A stretch of DNA of 64,000 bases from Deltaproteobacteria bacterium (GTDB lineage Bacteria > Bdellovibrionota_B > Oligoflexia > Oligoflexales > Bog-1112): the NCBI GenBank assembly GCA_020635195.1, contig JACKAG010000003.1, positions 62,001 through 126,000 of the forward strand, read 5' to 3'. A model generated the notes under the pieces. That model was not told where the DNA came from. It saw only the letters and a list, made by a program, of their open reading frames with translations, and did not search any database. Shown piece by piece: positions 8,467 to 19,100 of the stretch (the stretch's first letter is position 1; each line of letters begins with the position of its first letter). A program made the position numbers and the translations under genes.

Positions 8467-10089
8467 ATGACAGATCTCCGATGTCCGGCTGATCCTGAAA
8501 AATCTGTAGCTTCTCCGATTCACTGGGGAGGGGAAGGCTTTCAGAGGCTGCTGGAAAATTGTCGTCGCCATGTTGCCCTGGTGCAGGACCTCAGGACATC
8601 CCGGATCGGACTGACAGAGCAGCTGAATACACATTCAGGCCGTCTTCCTTTGCTCCCGCATTCTGTCCGCCTGCTTGGGCTTTTACCTCCCCTTTATCCC
8701 GAATGGTTAGGAGACAGAAGCTTTAGCCGGGATCATGGGGTTCGCTTTCCTTATATTGCCGGAGCCATGGCACATGGCATTGCGAGTATTTCTCTGGTCA
8801 GAGCTCTTACACAGAGTGGTTTTATGGCGTTTTTCGGAGCTGCCGGTCTGGATCTGGCAGAGGTCGAGCACAGCGCCAGGGAGCTGAGTCAGAGTCTTTC
8901 AGGGTATACAGGCTGGGGCATGAATCTGATTTACAGTCCTCAGCAGCCTGGCTGGGAAGATGCCGTTGTCGAATGTTATCTGCGTTATGGTGTCCGGAAA
9001 GTGTCCGCCTCTGCTTATATGCGCCTGACTCCTGCACTTGTCCGCTATGCTTGCAAGGGCCTGACGCGGAGAGAAGATGGCCGTATTTTCAGACCTAATG
9101 CTCTTTTTGCAAAAGTGTCCCGGACAGAAGTGGCGACAGCATTTATGAAACCTGCCCCTCAGGCGCTGCTTGATTTTCTGGTCCAGCAGAAAAAACTCAC
9201 TCCAGATGAAGCACAACTGGCCAGGAGCATTCCTCTTGCACAGGATATTACGGCAGAGGCTGATTCTGGTGGCCATACAGATAACCAGTCTATGGCTAGT
9301 CTGGTGCCCGTGCTGAGCAGGATGGCAGCAGAGATGTCACGACAGTATGGCTACTCTGTTCCACTCCGTGTTGGTGCGGCAGGAGGTCTGGGAACGCCTG
9401 CCAGTCTCGCTGCTGCTTTCGGAATGGGTGCTTCTTATGTGCTGACCGGATCTGTGAATCAATCCTGTGCAGAAGCAGGTATCAGCGACCTTGCCAAGAG
9501 TATGCTGATGTCGGCAGAGTTAAAAGATATGCAGATGGCGCCTGCTGCAGATATGTTCGGGATGGGTGTTCAGGTTCAGGTTCTTGCAAAAGGTACTTTA
9601 TTTCCCGTCAGGGCCAGGAAATTATATCGCTGGTATCGGCAGTATGCCGCTTTAAGTGAGCTGCCTTCTTCTGTGCGTACAGAACTCGAACGTGATTTTT
9701 TCAGGCAGCCTCTTGATGAAGCCTGGGAGGCCACCAGATGTTTCTGGGAGCTACGGGACCGGAACGAGCTCAGGCGGGCGGAAGAGGATTCTCATCATCA
9801 GATGGCGTTACTTTTCAGAAGTTATCTTGGCCTTGCCGGGCGCTGGGCTCTTTCCGGAGACAGGACACGGCAGGGTGATTATCAGATCTGGTGTGGTCCG
9901 GCTCAGGCTGCCTTTAATGACTGGATTAAGGGTAGTTTTCTGGAAGATCCGGAACAAAGAACTGTGGTACAGGTCGCAAAAAATCTGATGGAAGGAGCTG
10001 CTGTACTGACCAGGATGGCTCAGTTCCGGAGTTTCGGGGTTCCGGTATGTGGAAGTGATTTTTCTTTCAGACCAAGACCTCTGACTTAA
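8467..10089 (+). CDS. pfaD: PUFA synthase-type enoyl reductase (PfaD-like)
   Basis: A 540-residue flavin-dependent TIM-barrel protein of the 2-nitropropane-dioxygenase/PfaD family, the trans-acting enoyl reductase of PUFA and related lipid synthases. Family features are the early PYIAGAMAHGIAS and GFMAFFGAAGL segments, ITAEADSGGHTDNQ (the flavin-phosphate/catalytic region), RVGAAGGLGTPASLAAAF, and the C-terminal DYQIWCGPAQAAFNDW typical of PfaD. I chose ATG 8467 (GTGGAG six bases upstream) over the longer frame from 8368. It is the first enzyme gene of the operon, 30 bases before the KS-bearing subunit. Confidence 0.92.
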   Translation: MTDLRCPADPEKSVASPIHWGGEGFQRLLENCRRHVALVQDLRTSRIGLTEQLNTHSGRLPLLPHSVRLLGLLPPLYPEWLGDRSFSRDHGVRFPYIAGAMAHGIASISLVRALTQSGFMAFFGAAGLDLAEVEHSARELSQSLSGYTGWGMNLIYSPQQPGWEDAVVECYLRYGVRKVSASAYMRLTPALVRYACKGLTRREDGRIFRPNALFAKVSRTEVATAFMKPAPQALLDFLVQQKKLTPDEAQLARSIPLAQDITAEADSGGHTDNQSMASLVPVLSRMAAEMSRQYGYSVPLRVGAAGGLGTPASLAAAFGMGASYVLTGSVNQSCAEAGISDLAKSMLMSAELKDMQMAPAADMFGMGVQVQVLAKGTLFPVRARKLYRWYRQYAALSELPSSVRTELERDFFRQPLDEAWEATRCFWELRDRNELRRAEEDSHHQMALLFRSYLGLAGRWALSGDRTRQGDYQIWCGPAQAAFNDWIKGSFLEDPEQRTVVQVAKNLMEGAAVLTRMAQFRSFGVPVCGSDFSFRPRPLT

Positions 10090-10119
10090 TCTGATTTCGA
10101 AGCTGAGGAGTGTAATATC

Positions 10120-13100
10120 ATGGTGGCACAGCCAGAACAGGACATTGCTGTTGTTGGTGTCAGCGCTCTTTTTCCTGGCTCAGATCATAGTGCAGGGTTC
10201 TGGCGAGATATCCTTTTGGGGAAAAACCTTGTGACTGAGGTTCCGGAAAGTCACTGGAATCTTGCAGACTATTATGATGAGTCCGGGCTGAACTCTCTGG
10301 ATAAAACATGGGGCAAGGTTGGTGGCTTTCTTTCGGATATCCCTTTTGATCCTCTCGAGTGGGGTATCCCCCCCCATAGTCTGGAAGCGACAGACTCGTC
10401 TCAGTTGTTGGCCTTAATTGTTGCAGGCAAGCTGATTGATGACTTTTCTGCTGTCAGGAAACAAACGTTTGATCGCAGAAAAACATCTGTTATTTTAGGG
10501 GTTACAGCGGCGCAACAGCTTTTTTCGACCATGGCTGCCAGAATGCAAAGGCCTGTCTGGGAGAAGGCTCTGAGGTCGTTTGGTCTGCCTGAGGAGCAGC
10601 TGCAGCTTGCCTGTGACCGGATCGCTGCTGAGTTCCCCGCGTGGCAGGAAAATACTTTTCCTGGTCTGCTGGGAAACGTGGTGGCAGGCCGTATTGCGAA
10701 CCGGCTTAATCTTGGCGGTGCTAACTTTGTGACGGATGCTGCCTGCGCCTCTGCACTTGCAGCCCTCAGTATGGCTGTTGCAGAACTTCGTTCCGGACAT
10801 TCGGATCTGGTCCTGACCGGTGGGGCTGATACGATGAACGATATCATGATGTATATGTGTTTTACCAAAACACCAGCACTATCCAGGAGCGGTTGTTGCC
10901 GGCCGTTTGACCGGGATGCCGATGGGACCGTCCTCGGCGAAGGAATCGGTATGCTGGCGTTACGGCGCCTGGAAGATGCTGAGGCGCAGTCGGATCATAT
11001 TTATGCCCTGATCCGTGGGATTGGTCAGGCTTCCGATGGCAGAGTCCGTAGTATTTATGCTCCCTGGGCTGAGGGGCAAAGTACAGCACTGCGGCGCGCT
11101 TATGAGCAGGCAGGTTTTGGGGCAGAAACCGTCGGTATGATCGAGGCTCATGGGACCGGAACCAGGGCGGGTGATGCTGCGGAGCTGGAGAGCCTCCATC
11201 AGGTTTTTCCCTCTTCTGAAGACGGGCAGCCCTATTGTGCTCTTGGATCTGTCAAATCCCAGATTGGGCATACAAAGGCGGCAGCAGGAGCCGCAGGTCT
11301 GTTTCGTGCAGTAATGGCTTTGCATCATCAGGTCCTTCCTCCGACCCTCCATGTCGATCACCCTGCGTCGCAACTGGCCGAAGCAGGGACTCCTTTTTAT
11401 CTGAACCATATTGCCAGACCATGGCTTCGTCTTGCTGGTGATCCTCCCAGACGCTCTGCTGTCAGCTCCTTTGGCTTTGGTGGTTCTGACTTTCATGTGG
11501 TTCTGGAAGAATACCGCGGGAAGTCCGGAAAGCTCGCACCCCGCAAGCGCGCATGGCCATGTGAGTTGTTTGTCTGGTCAGCAGAGACAAAAGAAGAACT
11601 TTTCGATGAAATCAGACATACCATAGATGCTCTCTCAGAATATCGGGATGAGTCTTTTGCCTGGTGGGCCCGGGAATCCCAGCAGGCGTTTTATTCCGGG
11701 AATGCTGTCCGCCTGGCTGTTGTTGCGGAAGATTTTGCAGACCTGAAGCAAAAACTCACTCGTCTGAAAGAACGAGAGTCCCGAAGTCAGGGAAGGCTGG
11801 CATCATTGGCAGAATGGGGCCTCCATCTGGGTGAGGGGAGTTCACCTGGGCTTCTTTGTTTTCTCTATCCAGGGCAGGAAAGTGCAACATTTTATGCAGG
11901 TTCTGCTTTTGCAGGGTGTCTGCCTGGCTTTCTGGAAACATGGCAATCCATTCTGAATCAGGCAGGCGATACAGGAAGGACGCTTGCCGGGTTGATGATG
12001 CCCCCTTCTGTTTATTCAGGTTACGAACAAACAAGGCAGGAAGAGTTCCGTAAAAGCTGCTGGGCCCAGCCTTCGGTGACGTTACTCAACCTTGTGATCA
12101 ATGAGACTCTGGCCAAAATGGGGCTTCGTGGTAACTGCTTTATCGGACATGCGGCCGGGGAGCTGGCTGCCCTGCATGGGGCTGGGGCTCTTTCTGCCGG
12201 TGATAGTTTAGAGCTGGCCCTGGCATGGGGGCGCGCCTTCCCGGAGAATGGTGCTCATGTCTCCGGATTCAGCGATGAAGAGCACATGGCAGCGTTCTGT
12301 CATGCTATCAGGGATATTTCTTTTTCGGCGCCACGTGGAGATGTGATTTCGGCTCATTTTGCGGCACCCTATCCGGAAAAATCTTCTGATATATCAGAGT
12401 TTCTTTCCGCTTTGCCAGGAGGAGCTGCCCGTTTTGCCAGTCAGTTGCATGTTGCCTGGCAAAAGGGGTGTCGGACATTTGTGGAAATGGGACCCGGACA
12501 TGCTCTCCGGGATCTGACTCAGCGTATTTTAAAGGGGATGCCTCATCAGACATTTGCAGTGGGATGTGGAGCTGCTCAGGAAATTGGGGAGCTTCTGAAT
12601 CTGCTCGCGTTTCTGGCAGGGCAGGGTCACTCTCTCTGTTTTGATGCATTGTGGGAGGGCTACGAATCGTTAGCAGCTGTCAGGAAGCCAGATCATGCTG
12701 TCATGATGATTAATGGCAGCAATCAGCATATCAGAGCACAGAAAACAGAACTCCCACAGCAAAAAAGTGGGGACGTTACAGAGGTCAGGACAGAATCTTC
12801 TCAGAAGGAGCCTTGTGTTACGATGGATAAAAAAGCACAGATCAGCCGAAATGAAAGTTCTACAGCAGCTTCTCTGGAGCAGATGTTCCGGGTCCTGAGT
12901 GAATCTCAGAAGCAGATTGCTCAGGCGCATGAAGCGTATCAAAAAAGCATGTCTGAATCGCATCAGCTCTATCTCAGGAGCTCCGGAGAAGGGTTGAAAC
13001 AGATCGCCCAGATTCTGTCTGATCACCTTCCTTCAGAAGTTGAATCACCAGGGCAGAGCCTGATGACAGAAGCTCCGATGGATGTAAGAGAAAGCAGCCA

Positions 13101-13791
13101 TCAGCCTTCTGCTCCTGACAGAGGAGACTTTGTGAGCTTCTCCGGTCTGAGACAGGGCGCTGAGTCTGTTGCTTCGCCATCATCTTCCGGGATCAACTTT
13201 TCTGGAAGAAACCAGATTTCCGGGATGACATCGGAACTCTCTGACAGTTCTTTTCTTTTATCGTCTCAGGAGGCGCGCTCTGTGTCGGATGCTGTCCACA
13301 AGGCAGTTGCTTCAGATAAGTCTGCGGCACAGCATGAGCCTCTCCCAGCAAAACGTGCAGTAAAGCGTTCAGAACATGATTTTTTACAGATCATTGCAGA
13401 CAAAACAGGTTATCCGGTCGAGATGCTGAATCTTTCCATGAGTATGGAAGGAGATCTCGGCATTGACTCCATCAAACAGGTTGAGATTTTTTCTGCTCTG
13501 AGTGGTCTGGATGAAGGCGCTGATGGACGGCAGCCGGAAAATCTTGGTCAGATGGAAACTCTGCAGGATGTTATGGAATGGTGGCAGGAAGATGTTTGTC
13601 CTTCAGAAGAACATCCTGCGAATGTTGCTCCTGGCGGGGACAGTGCAAGCAGGGCAGGAGGTGTTACTGTCACAGCCTCACCTGAATCTCTTCTGACAGG
13701 GGCTCCCTCATCTTCTGAAGATGCAAAAAAAAAAGAGTTCATCTCCCTTCAGGGAAGGGAGATGACATTTATGAAGCATCCTGCCTTGTAA
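10120..13791 (+). CDS. pfaA: PUFA synthase-like subunit, KS-AT-ACP part (PfaA-like, frameshifted)
   Basis: 1223 residues as read in frame. A ketosynthase fills residues ~5-455, with active C209 (DAACASAL), and the two His motifs EAHGTGT and GHTKAAAG. An acyltransferase-like region (~580-860) has GHAAGE where active enzymes have GHSxGE, so catalytic Ser is A678; the F-H-[ST]-P His also reads F-A-A-P at A748. A long Ser/Glu/Gln-rich linker leads to one acyl carrier domain with LGIDSIKQVEI (S1117 for phosphopantetheine). The frame stops at 13791, but the neighbouring -1 frame continues into KR and DH domains (see 13725-13765). Start ATG has GAGGAG upstream. Normal PfaA has several tandem ACPs; only one is visible here. 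Confidence 0.88.
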   Translation: MVAQPEQDIAVVGVSALFPGSDHSAGFWRDILLGKNLVTEVPESHWNLADYYDESGLNSLDKTWGKVGGFLSDIPFDPLEWGIPPHSLEATDSSQLLALIVAGKLIDDFSAVRKQTFDRRKTSVILGVTAAQQLFSTMAARMQRPVWEKALRSFGLPEEQLQLACDRIAAEFPAWQENTFPGLLGNVVAGRIANRLNLGGANFVTDAACASALAALSMAVAELRSGHSDLVLTGGADTMNDIMMYMCFTKTPALSRSGCCRPFDRDADGTVLGEGIGMLALRRLEDAEAQSDHIYALIRGIGQASDGRVRSIYAPWAEGQSTALRRAYEQAGFGAETVGMIEAHGTGTRAGDAAELESLHQVFPSSEDGQPYCALGSVKSQIGHTKAAAGAAGLFRAVMALHHQVLPPTLHVDHPASQLAEAGTPFYLNHIARPWLRLAGDPPRRSAVSSFGFGGSDFHVVLEEYRGKSGKLAPRKRAWPCELFVWSAETKEELFDEIRHTIDALSEYRDESFAWWARESQQAFYSGNAVRLAVVAEDFADLKQKLTRLKERESRSQGRLASLAEWGLHLGEGSSPGLLCFLYPGQESATFYAGSAFAGCLPGFLETWQSILNQAGDTGRTLAGLMMPPSVYSGYEQTRQEEFRKSCWAQPSVTLLNLVINETLAKMGLRGNCFIGHAAGELAALHGAGALSAGDSLELALAWGRAFPENGAHVSGFSDEEHMAAFCHAIRDISFSAPRGDVISAHFAAPYPEKSSDISEFLSALPGGAARFASQLHVAWQKGCRTFVEMGPGHALRDLTQRILKGMPHQTFAVGCGAAQEIGELLNLLAFLAGQGHSLCFDALWEGYESLAAVRKPDHAVMMINGSNQHIRAQKTELPQQKSGDVTEVRTESSQKEPCVTMDKKAQISRNESSTAASLEQMFRVLSESQKQIAQAHEAYQKSMSESHQLYLRSSGEGLKQIAQILSDHLPSEVESPGQSLMTEAPMDVRESSHQPSAPDRGDFVSFSGLRQGAESVASPSSSGINFSGRNQISGMTSELSDSSFLLSSQEARSVSDAVHKAVASDKSAAQHEPLPAKRAVKRSEHDFLQIIADKTGYPVEMLNLSMSMEGDLGIDSIKQVEIFSALSGLDEGADGRQPENLGQMETLQDVMEWWQEDVCPSEEHPANVAPGGDSASRAGGVTVTASPESLLTGAPSSSEDAKKKEFISLQGREMTFMKHPAL
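13725..13765 (+). promoter_or_regulatory. Candidate -1 frameshift signal: A10 run plus hairpin
   Basis: Ten A residues (13725-13734) sit in the KS-AT-ACP frame as GCA AAA AAA AAA GAG. After a four-base spacer comes a perfect 12-bp stem (13739-13750 with 13754-13765) closed by the loop AGG. A shift of -1 at the run joins the first frame to the frame encoding the KR and DH domains, which is open from 13719 onward and already reads protein-like before its first start codon. A slippery A-run with a close 3' stem is the known layout of bacterial programmed -1 frameshift sites; A-runs this long also allow transcriptional slippage. A homopolymer sequencing error or true decay is the alternative. Confidence 0.55.
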
Positions 13792-13856
13792 ATCATGATG
13801 AAACGTCTGATCCGGAGCGCTATCTGCTCTGTCTGAGAGAACGACCGGCTCCCGGA

Positions 13857-16172
13857 TTGCTGGCGGCCCGCTTGTGGTTGGCCCAGAGTGCCTCTCCTGT
13901 TGTGATTCTTGACTGTGGTACAGGCTTTGCGTCTGCTCTTGCAGAGCTTATGACTCATAGGGGTATTCCGGCCGTATTATCTGTTTCTGTACCGGAAGGG
14001 GCTTTACGAGTCATCGATGCATCTTCTCTGCGGGAAGGCGGGGGGCTTCTGGAGCGGAATCTGGCATGCTTCCGGAATATCCGGGAGTTTGCCAAAAATC
14101 CCGGTAGTGAAAATAGCTTCTTTATTGCAGTTCAGGATATGGGGGGGCGCTTTGGTTCCCTGCTGTCTGACCATCAGGGAGCAGACTTGAAAACCGGGCT
14201 CCGGGCATTACTGAAAACTCTCAGGATTGAAAAAGCAGAAGGATTGATCAGGCTGATTGATCTGGATCGTCAGATGCTGAGTCCGCTCAGGCAGGCAGAG
14301 AAGGTCTTTTCGGAAATTCTTCAGGGCGGCAAAGATCCGGAGGTCGGCCTGTGTCACTCGGGAGAGAGACTGATTCCGGAAATTCTTCCGGCTCCGCTGT
14401 CAGAATCACGGATTGCTCCGGATCTTCCGGAAGAACATAGTGTTGTTCTGGTTTCAGGAGGTGGCCGTGGAGTGACGGCAGCAGCCTGCCGGGAGCTTGC
14501 CCGTGTCAGGCCTTTGAAATTTATTTTACTGGGGCGGACGGCTCTGGAAGAAGAAGCGGACTGCTTTCATGGAGTGGAGGATGAAGCCTCTCTCAGACAA
14601 GCCCTTCTGACGGATACAGAAAAAGATGGCAGAAAGCTGAGTCCTGTGGAAGCCAGTCGCATGGTCCGACAGGTTCTGGCTGCCAGAGAAATCCGGCAGC
14701 AGACATCATGTCTCAGAGAGATGGGTTCACAGGTCTGTTATCTGGATGTGGATATACGGGATAAAGCTGCACTCGGGAAGGCGCTTCAATCCACTGGTAA
14801 AGAGTGGGGGCCGATCCGGGGGCTGATCCATGGAGCAGGGCTTATCCGGGATAAGCTCATCGTGGATAAGACTGATGAACAGTTTGAAGAAGTGTTTCAG
14901 ACAAAAGTCACCGGTCTGCAAAACCTGCTCGATCTTTTACAGGATGAGCCTCTCAGTCTGATCTGTCTGTTCTCTTCGGTCGTTGCAGAATATGGTAACA
15001 GAGGTCAGAGCGATTATGCCATGGCAAACGAAATGCTGAATCATCTGGCTGTTGCAGAATCTGTAACAAGGGGGGCCTCCTGCCGGGTTCTGTCACTGCT
15101 GTGGGGACCGTGGAACGGGGGGATGGTGAGTTCTGCTCTTGCGGAGCATTTCCGGAGCAGGGGGGTCAGCCTGCTGGAAGAGGATGAAGGCTGCCGGCTC
15201 TTTCTTGAGGAACTGAGCTCGGGCGATCGCCGGGAAATGTGCCCGTTACTGGGGAAGCATCCCCAGGCTTTTTCGGGGGAACATGTTGATGCAGCGGCAC
15301 TTTTTAGTGGAAAAAAGGTCTGGGCAGAGATTTATGTGGATCAGTCCAGCCACCCTTATCTTAGTAGCCATGTGATCCAGGGGAGGGTGACGATTCCTGT
15401 GGTGATGGTCTGTGAGTGGTTGAGTCGCCTTTGTCATCAGTATTTTCCTGATTTTCCTGCCAGAGAGTTTCTGGATCTGAAAGTATTCAGGGGCCTTGTT
15501 GCGGATGGTTTTACCGGCCGTGGAAACTGCTTTCGGCTGGAAGCTGTCTGCCAGAAAGCAGATCGGGATGGAGCAGAGCTGCTTTGTACTGTGTGTAATG
15601 AAGCCGGACTTGTCTTTTACAGTGCCAGGGCTCTGATCCGGAAGACGGCGAAGCAGCTGCCAGAAGAGCTTCGCTGGCAGATCCCCCAGCTGTCTGTTGT
15701 TCCGGACGGACCGGCTCCGGAATATGGTGGAGCTCTCTTCCATGGGCCGGATTTTCAGGTGATTGAGTCTTTGTCTGCACTGGATCGTGCAGGTGCGGTC
15801 GCGATGATAAAAGGGGTCAGGGGGATGTTGTGGCAGGATGAAGACTGGGAGACGGACCCGGCAGTCTGCGATGGTGGTTTGCAGCTGGCCGTTCTGTGGT
15901 CAGAAAAAGTCCTTGGGGGTGCCTCTTTGCCGACCGGGATTTCCAGATTCCGGAATCTGTCCAGCTCTCCGGGAGATGAATCTGTGCGCTGTGTTTTGCG
16001 GGGCCGGGATCTGCGGGGACAATGTGCCGTATCAGATATGTATTTTCTTGATCAGGATGACCATCTTCTTTTTGTGATGGAAGGAGTTGAGACGCATCTC
16101 AGGCCTGACATGAAGAAAACGCTTGTGCCATCCGCAGAGGATCGGGCACATGCAGCAGATTGCGGCATTTAA
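13857..16172 (+). CDS. pfaA: PUFA synthase-like subunit, KR-DH part (C-terminal half of PfaA)
   Basis: 771 residues from the first start-like codon (TTG 13857), but no ribosome-binding site precedes it and the frame is coding-like from about 13735, so it is more likely the continuation of the KS-AT-ACP subunit through a -1 shift (~2017 residues in all). Ketoreductase: VSGGGRGVTA nucleotide-binding loop near residue 200, catalytic Ser in LFSSVVAEYG and Tyr/Asn in GQSDYAMAN near 387-391. Dehydratase: a polyketide-type double hot-dog from ~485, with HPYLSSHVIQG as the His motif and a DGGLQLA segment carrying the Asp. The domain order KS-AT-ACP-KR-DH equals that of PfaA. The next gene starts 23 bases on. 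Confidence 0.85.
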   Translation: MLAARLWLAQSASPVVILDCGTGFASALAELMTHRGIPAVLSVSVPEGALRVIDASSLREGGGLLERNLACFRNIREFAKNPGSENSFFIAVQDMGGRFGSLLSDHQGADLKTGLRALLKTLRIEKAEGLIRLIDLDRQMLSPLRQAEKVFSEILQGGKDPEVGLCHSGERLIPEILPAPLSESRIAPDLPEEHSVVLVSGGGRGVTAAACRELARVRPLKFILLGRTALEEEADCFHGVEDEASLRQALLTDTEKDGRKLSPVEASRMVRQVLAAREIRQQTSCLREMGSQVCYLDVDIRDKAALGKALQSTGKEWGPIRGLIHGAGLIRDKLIVDKTDEQFEEVFQTKVTGLQNLLDLLQDEPLSLICLFSSVVAEYGNRGQSDYAMANEMLNHLAVAESVTRGASCRVLSLLWGPWNGGMVSSALAEHFRSRGVSLLEEDEGCRLFLEELSSGDRREMCPLLGKHPQAFSGEHVDAAALFSGKKVWAEIYVDQSSHPYLSSHVIQGRVTIPVVMVCEWLSRLCHQYFPDFPAREFLDLKVFRGLVADGFTGRGNCFRLEAVCQKADRDGAELLCTVCNEAGLVFYSARALIRKTAKQLPEELRWQIPQLSVVPDGPAPEYGGALFHGPDFQVIESLSALDRAGAVAMIKGVRGMLWQDEDWETDPAVCDGGLQLAVLWSEKVLGGASLPTGISRFRNLSSSPGDESVRCVLRGRDLRGQCAVSDMYFLDQDDHLLFVMEGVETHLRPDMKKTLVPSAEDRAHAADCGI

Positions 16173-16194
16173 ATTCTGACAGTGGGAGGAGATC

Positions 16195-19100
16195 ATGTCA
16201 CCGCTGGTGATTGTGGGCAGGAGCTGTCTTTTGCCAGGAGCTGTGAATCCGGAGCAGTTCTGGGATGTGCTGAATGGTAAGGATACGGTTCTCAGGCAGG
16301 CCCGTCCGGAAGAGTGGCGGATGAGTCGTGCCTGCTTTGATACGGCAGCAGAAATCGGCAACGGGATTCCGCATCTGCTTGGTGGTTATATTTCAGGATT
16401 TGAAAGCTTCTTTGATCCGGAAGGTTTTTCTCTTCCATCTTCTGTAGTCAGAGAGATGGATTCTGTCTGTCAGTGGGGCCTTCATACAGTCCGGGACTGT
16501 CTGAAGGATGCTTCTCTTTTCGGAAGCTCTGTGTTCAGCCGGATGAAAAGTGCACTGGTGCTGGCGAATCTTTCTTTGCCTACACCGGAGTTCAGTTCTT
16601 TTTGTGAGGGTGGCAGAGGGAAAAACATCGCTTCAGGACGGTTTATGTCTGGCAGACCCGCTCGTCTGGTGGCTCAGGCTCTGTCTGTCAATGGAAGGGC
16701 TTTTAGTCTTGATGCGGCATGTGCCAGCTCGTTGTATGGCATTCATTCAGCATGTTCTATGCTCAGCAGTGGCGAGGCAGATATTGTTCTGGCCGGAGCG
16801 GTGAATCGTGCAGATCAGCTGTTTCTTCATATGGGCTTTCAGCAACTTGGGGCTCTGAGCCTCAGTGGAAGAAGCCTGCCTTTTCAGGAAGACGCAGATG
16901 GTTTGATTCCTTCAGAGGGAGCCGCCTGTGTTGCGCTGATGCGGGAAAAGGACGCCCTGTATCATGGCTTGCAGATCCGTGGATATATCCGCGCTGTCGG
17001 ACTCAGTAATGATGGCCGGAGTCGGGGATTTTTGCAGCCCTCTCCGGAGGGGCAGATTGCAGCGATGGAGGAAGCCTATCGCATGTCAGCTGTCCGTCCG
17101 GAGCAGATCTCGTATCTTGAGCTGCATGCAACCGGGACCAGGGCAGGTGATCTTGCAGAGTTGCAGGCTCTGGAGCATGTTTTCGGGGGAGGCCTTTCCT
17201 GTCCTGCGGGCTCTCTGAAGGGGCATTTTGGTCATCTGCTCACGGTGTCTGGTATGGCCTCTGTCCTTAAAGTTCTGGAAATTTTTCAGCATGGCAGAAT
17301 ACCTCCTTCTTTTTTGCACGGAGACAGGCCACTGGCAGGTATTGTTCAGGCAGGACTCTGCCTGAACAGAGAGCCAAAGCCATGGGCAGAGGGTGATGGA
17401 CTCGCCGCAATTTCAGCGTTTGGATTTGGTGGAAACAATGCTCATCTGATCTTAGAGAGTCCTGGCCAGCTCTCTGTCAGGAGGAGTCCGAAACGCTTTC
17501 CTGATGTAAGAGCGGCATCATTTCAGGCTCCTGGAGCGAGATCGGTGGTTCTGACGGGGATTGCCCTGCGTATGGGAGCTGTGACGGGGATTGCTCAGCT
17601 CGGGCAGCTGCTGCGACAGGAAAGTCCAGACAAGCATATGGATATGGGGCCTCTTGTGGGGGATCTTGTTCTGGATCTTCCCGGGATTGCATCTCCTCCT
17701 TCGGCTCTCAGACAAGCTCACCCTCAGCAGCTTTTGCTGCTTGAGCTGTTTCAGACTCTGGAGCGCCATGCTGGTTCTCTTTCTCATGAAAAAACAGGAT
17801 TTTTTGCGGGGATGGAAACAGACCCTGATGTGGCAAGGTGGGGCTATCTCTGGCGTTCAGGACAAAAGGGCCTTCAGCTGGCTCTGACTCCGGAAGGGGT
17901 GCTGGGGACTCTGCCTAATATTGTTGCAAACCGGGTCAGTCGGGCCGGGGATTTGCGGGGGCCGGCACTGACATTTAGCTCCGATGCTTATTCTGGTCTG
18001 GATGCTCTGAACTGTGCCATCGATATGATCCGATCCGGGAAACTGGAAACTGCTTTTGCTGCCGCGGTGGATTTTTCATGTCACCCCATCCATCAGGCGG
18101 CTCTCTCTGCTGAAGGAAAGGAGCAGTCATCCTGTGCAGATGGTGCGGTGATGCTGCTGCTCAGATCGGAACAGGCGGCAGAGCGTGAGGGCTGTGAGGT
18201 GCTGGGGCGCTTTATGCTGACAGACGAGGCGGCTGGTCCGGTGCAGCCCTCAGAGTTTTCAGGTGGAGCATGGGCTGTGGCAGGTCTTTATGAACTGGTG
18301 AAGCAGATTCTGAGGACAGCCGTGGGTTCTGTCAGGCAGATCTGTCTGACAGAAGGGCACAGCGACGATCAGAGAGTCTGGTCCTGTGTCTATCGTGCAG
18401 AGCGCCAGCCCGTTGATTATAAGAAAGAAACGGCCCCATCATCCTGGCAGCTCCGGATTCCGCCCAGGTGGCCGGCTGTATTACCGCCGTTGCCTGCTGT
18501 CGCGGATAAAACAGAACCTTGCCTGACAAGGGAAGATCTGATCCAGCACAGCAGAGGCAGCATATCAGAGCTTTTCGGATCTCAGTTCAGAGATCTGGAT
18601 CATTACAAAAGGCTGGTGAGAATGCCACAGCCTCCCTTATTGCTGGCAGATCGTGTGCTGAAGATGGAAGGGGTTCCGGGCTCGATGGGTCAGGGGATGA
18701 TCCGTACAGAAACGGATATCACGGATGATGGCTTTCGCTGCTTTCATGGTTATATGCTTCCTGGTCTCCTGGTTGAAGCCGGGCAGGCGGATCTGTTGCT
18801 CATTTCATGGTTGGGGGCTGATTTCTTCAACCGGGGAGAAAAAGTTTATCGCCTGCTGGGCTGTGAACTGACCTATCATGGTGATCTGCCCGCTGCCGGA
18901 CAGACCCTTCGCTTTGATATTCATCTGGAACGCCATATTCTGCACGGGGAAAGCCGCCTGTTCTGTTTTCGCTCTGATTGCTATGAAACGGGCAGTGGAA
19001 GGAAGGTCCTGTCGGTCAGAAACGGGCAGGCAGGTTTTTTCAGTGAGGCGGAGCTTGCGAAGTCCAGAGGCATTCTCTGGAAACCTGAGCAGAATTCTGT

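Noticed and set aside
13739..13765. Hairpin read as a transcription terminator
   Set aside because: No T run follows and the coding frame of the KR-DH part passes through it; a frameshift stimulator fits better.
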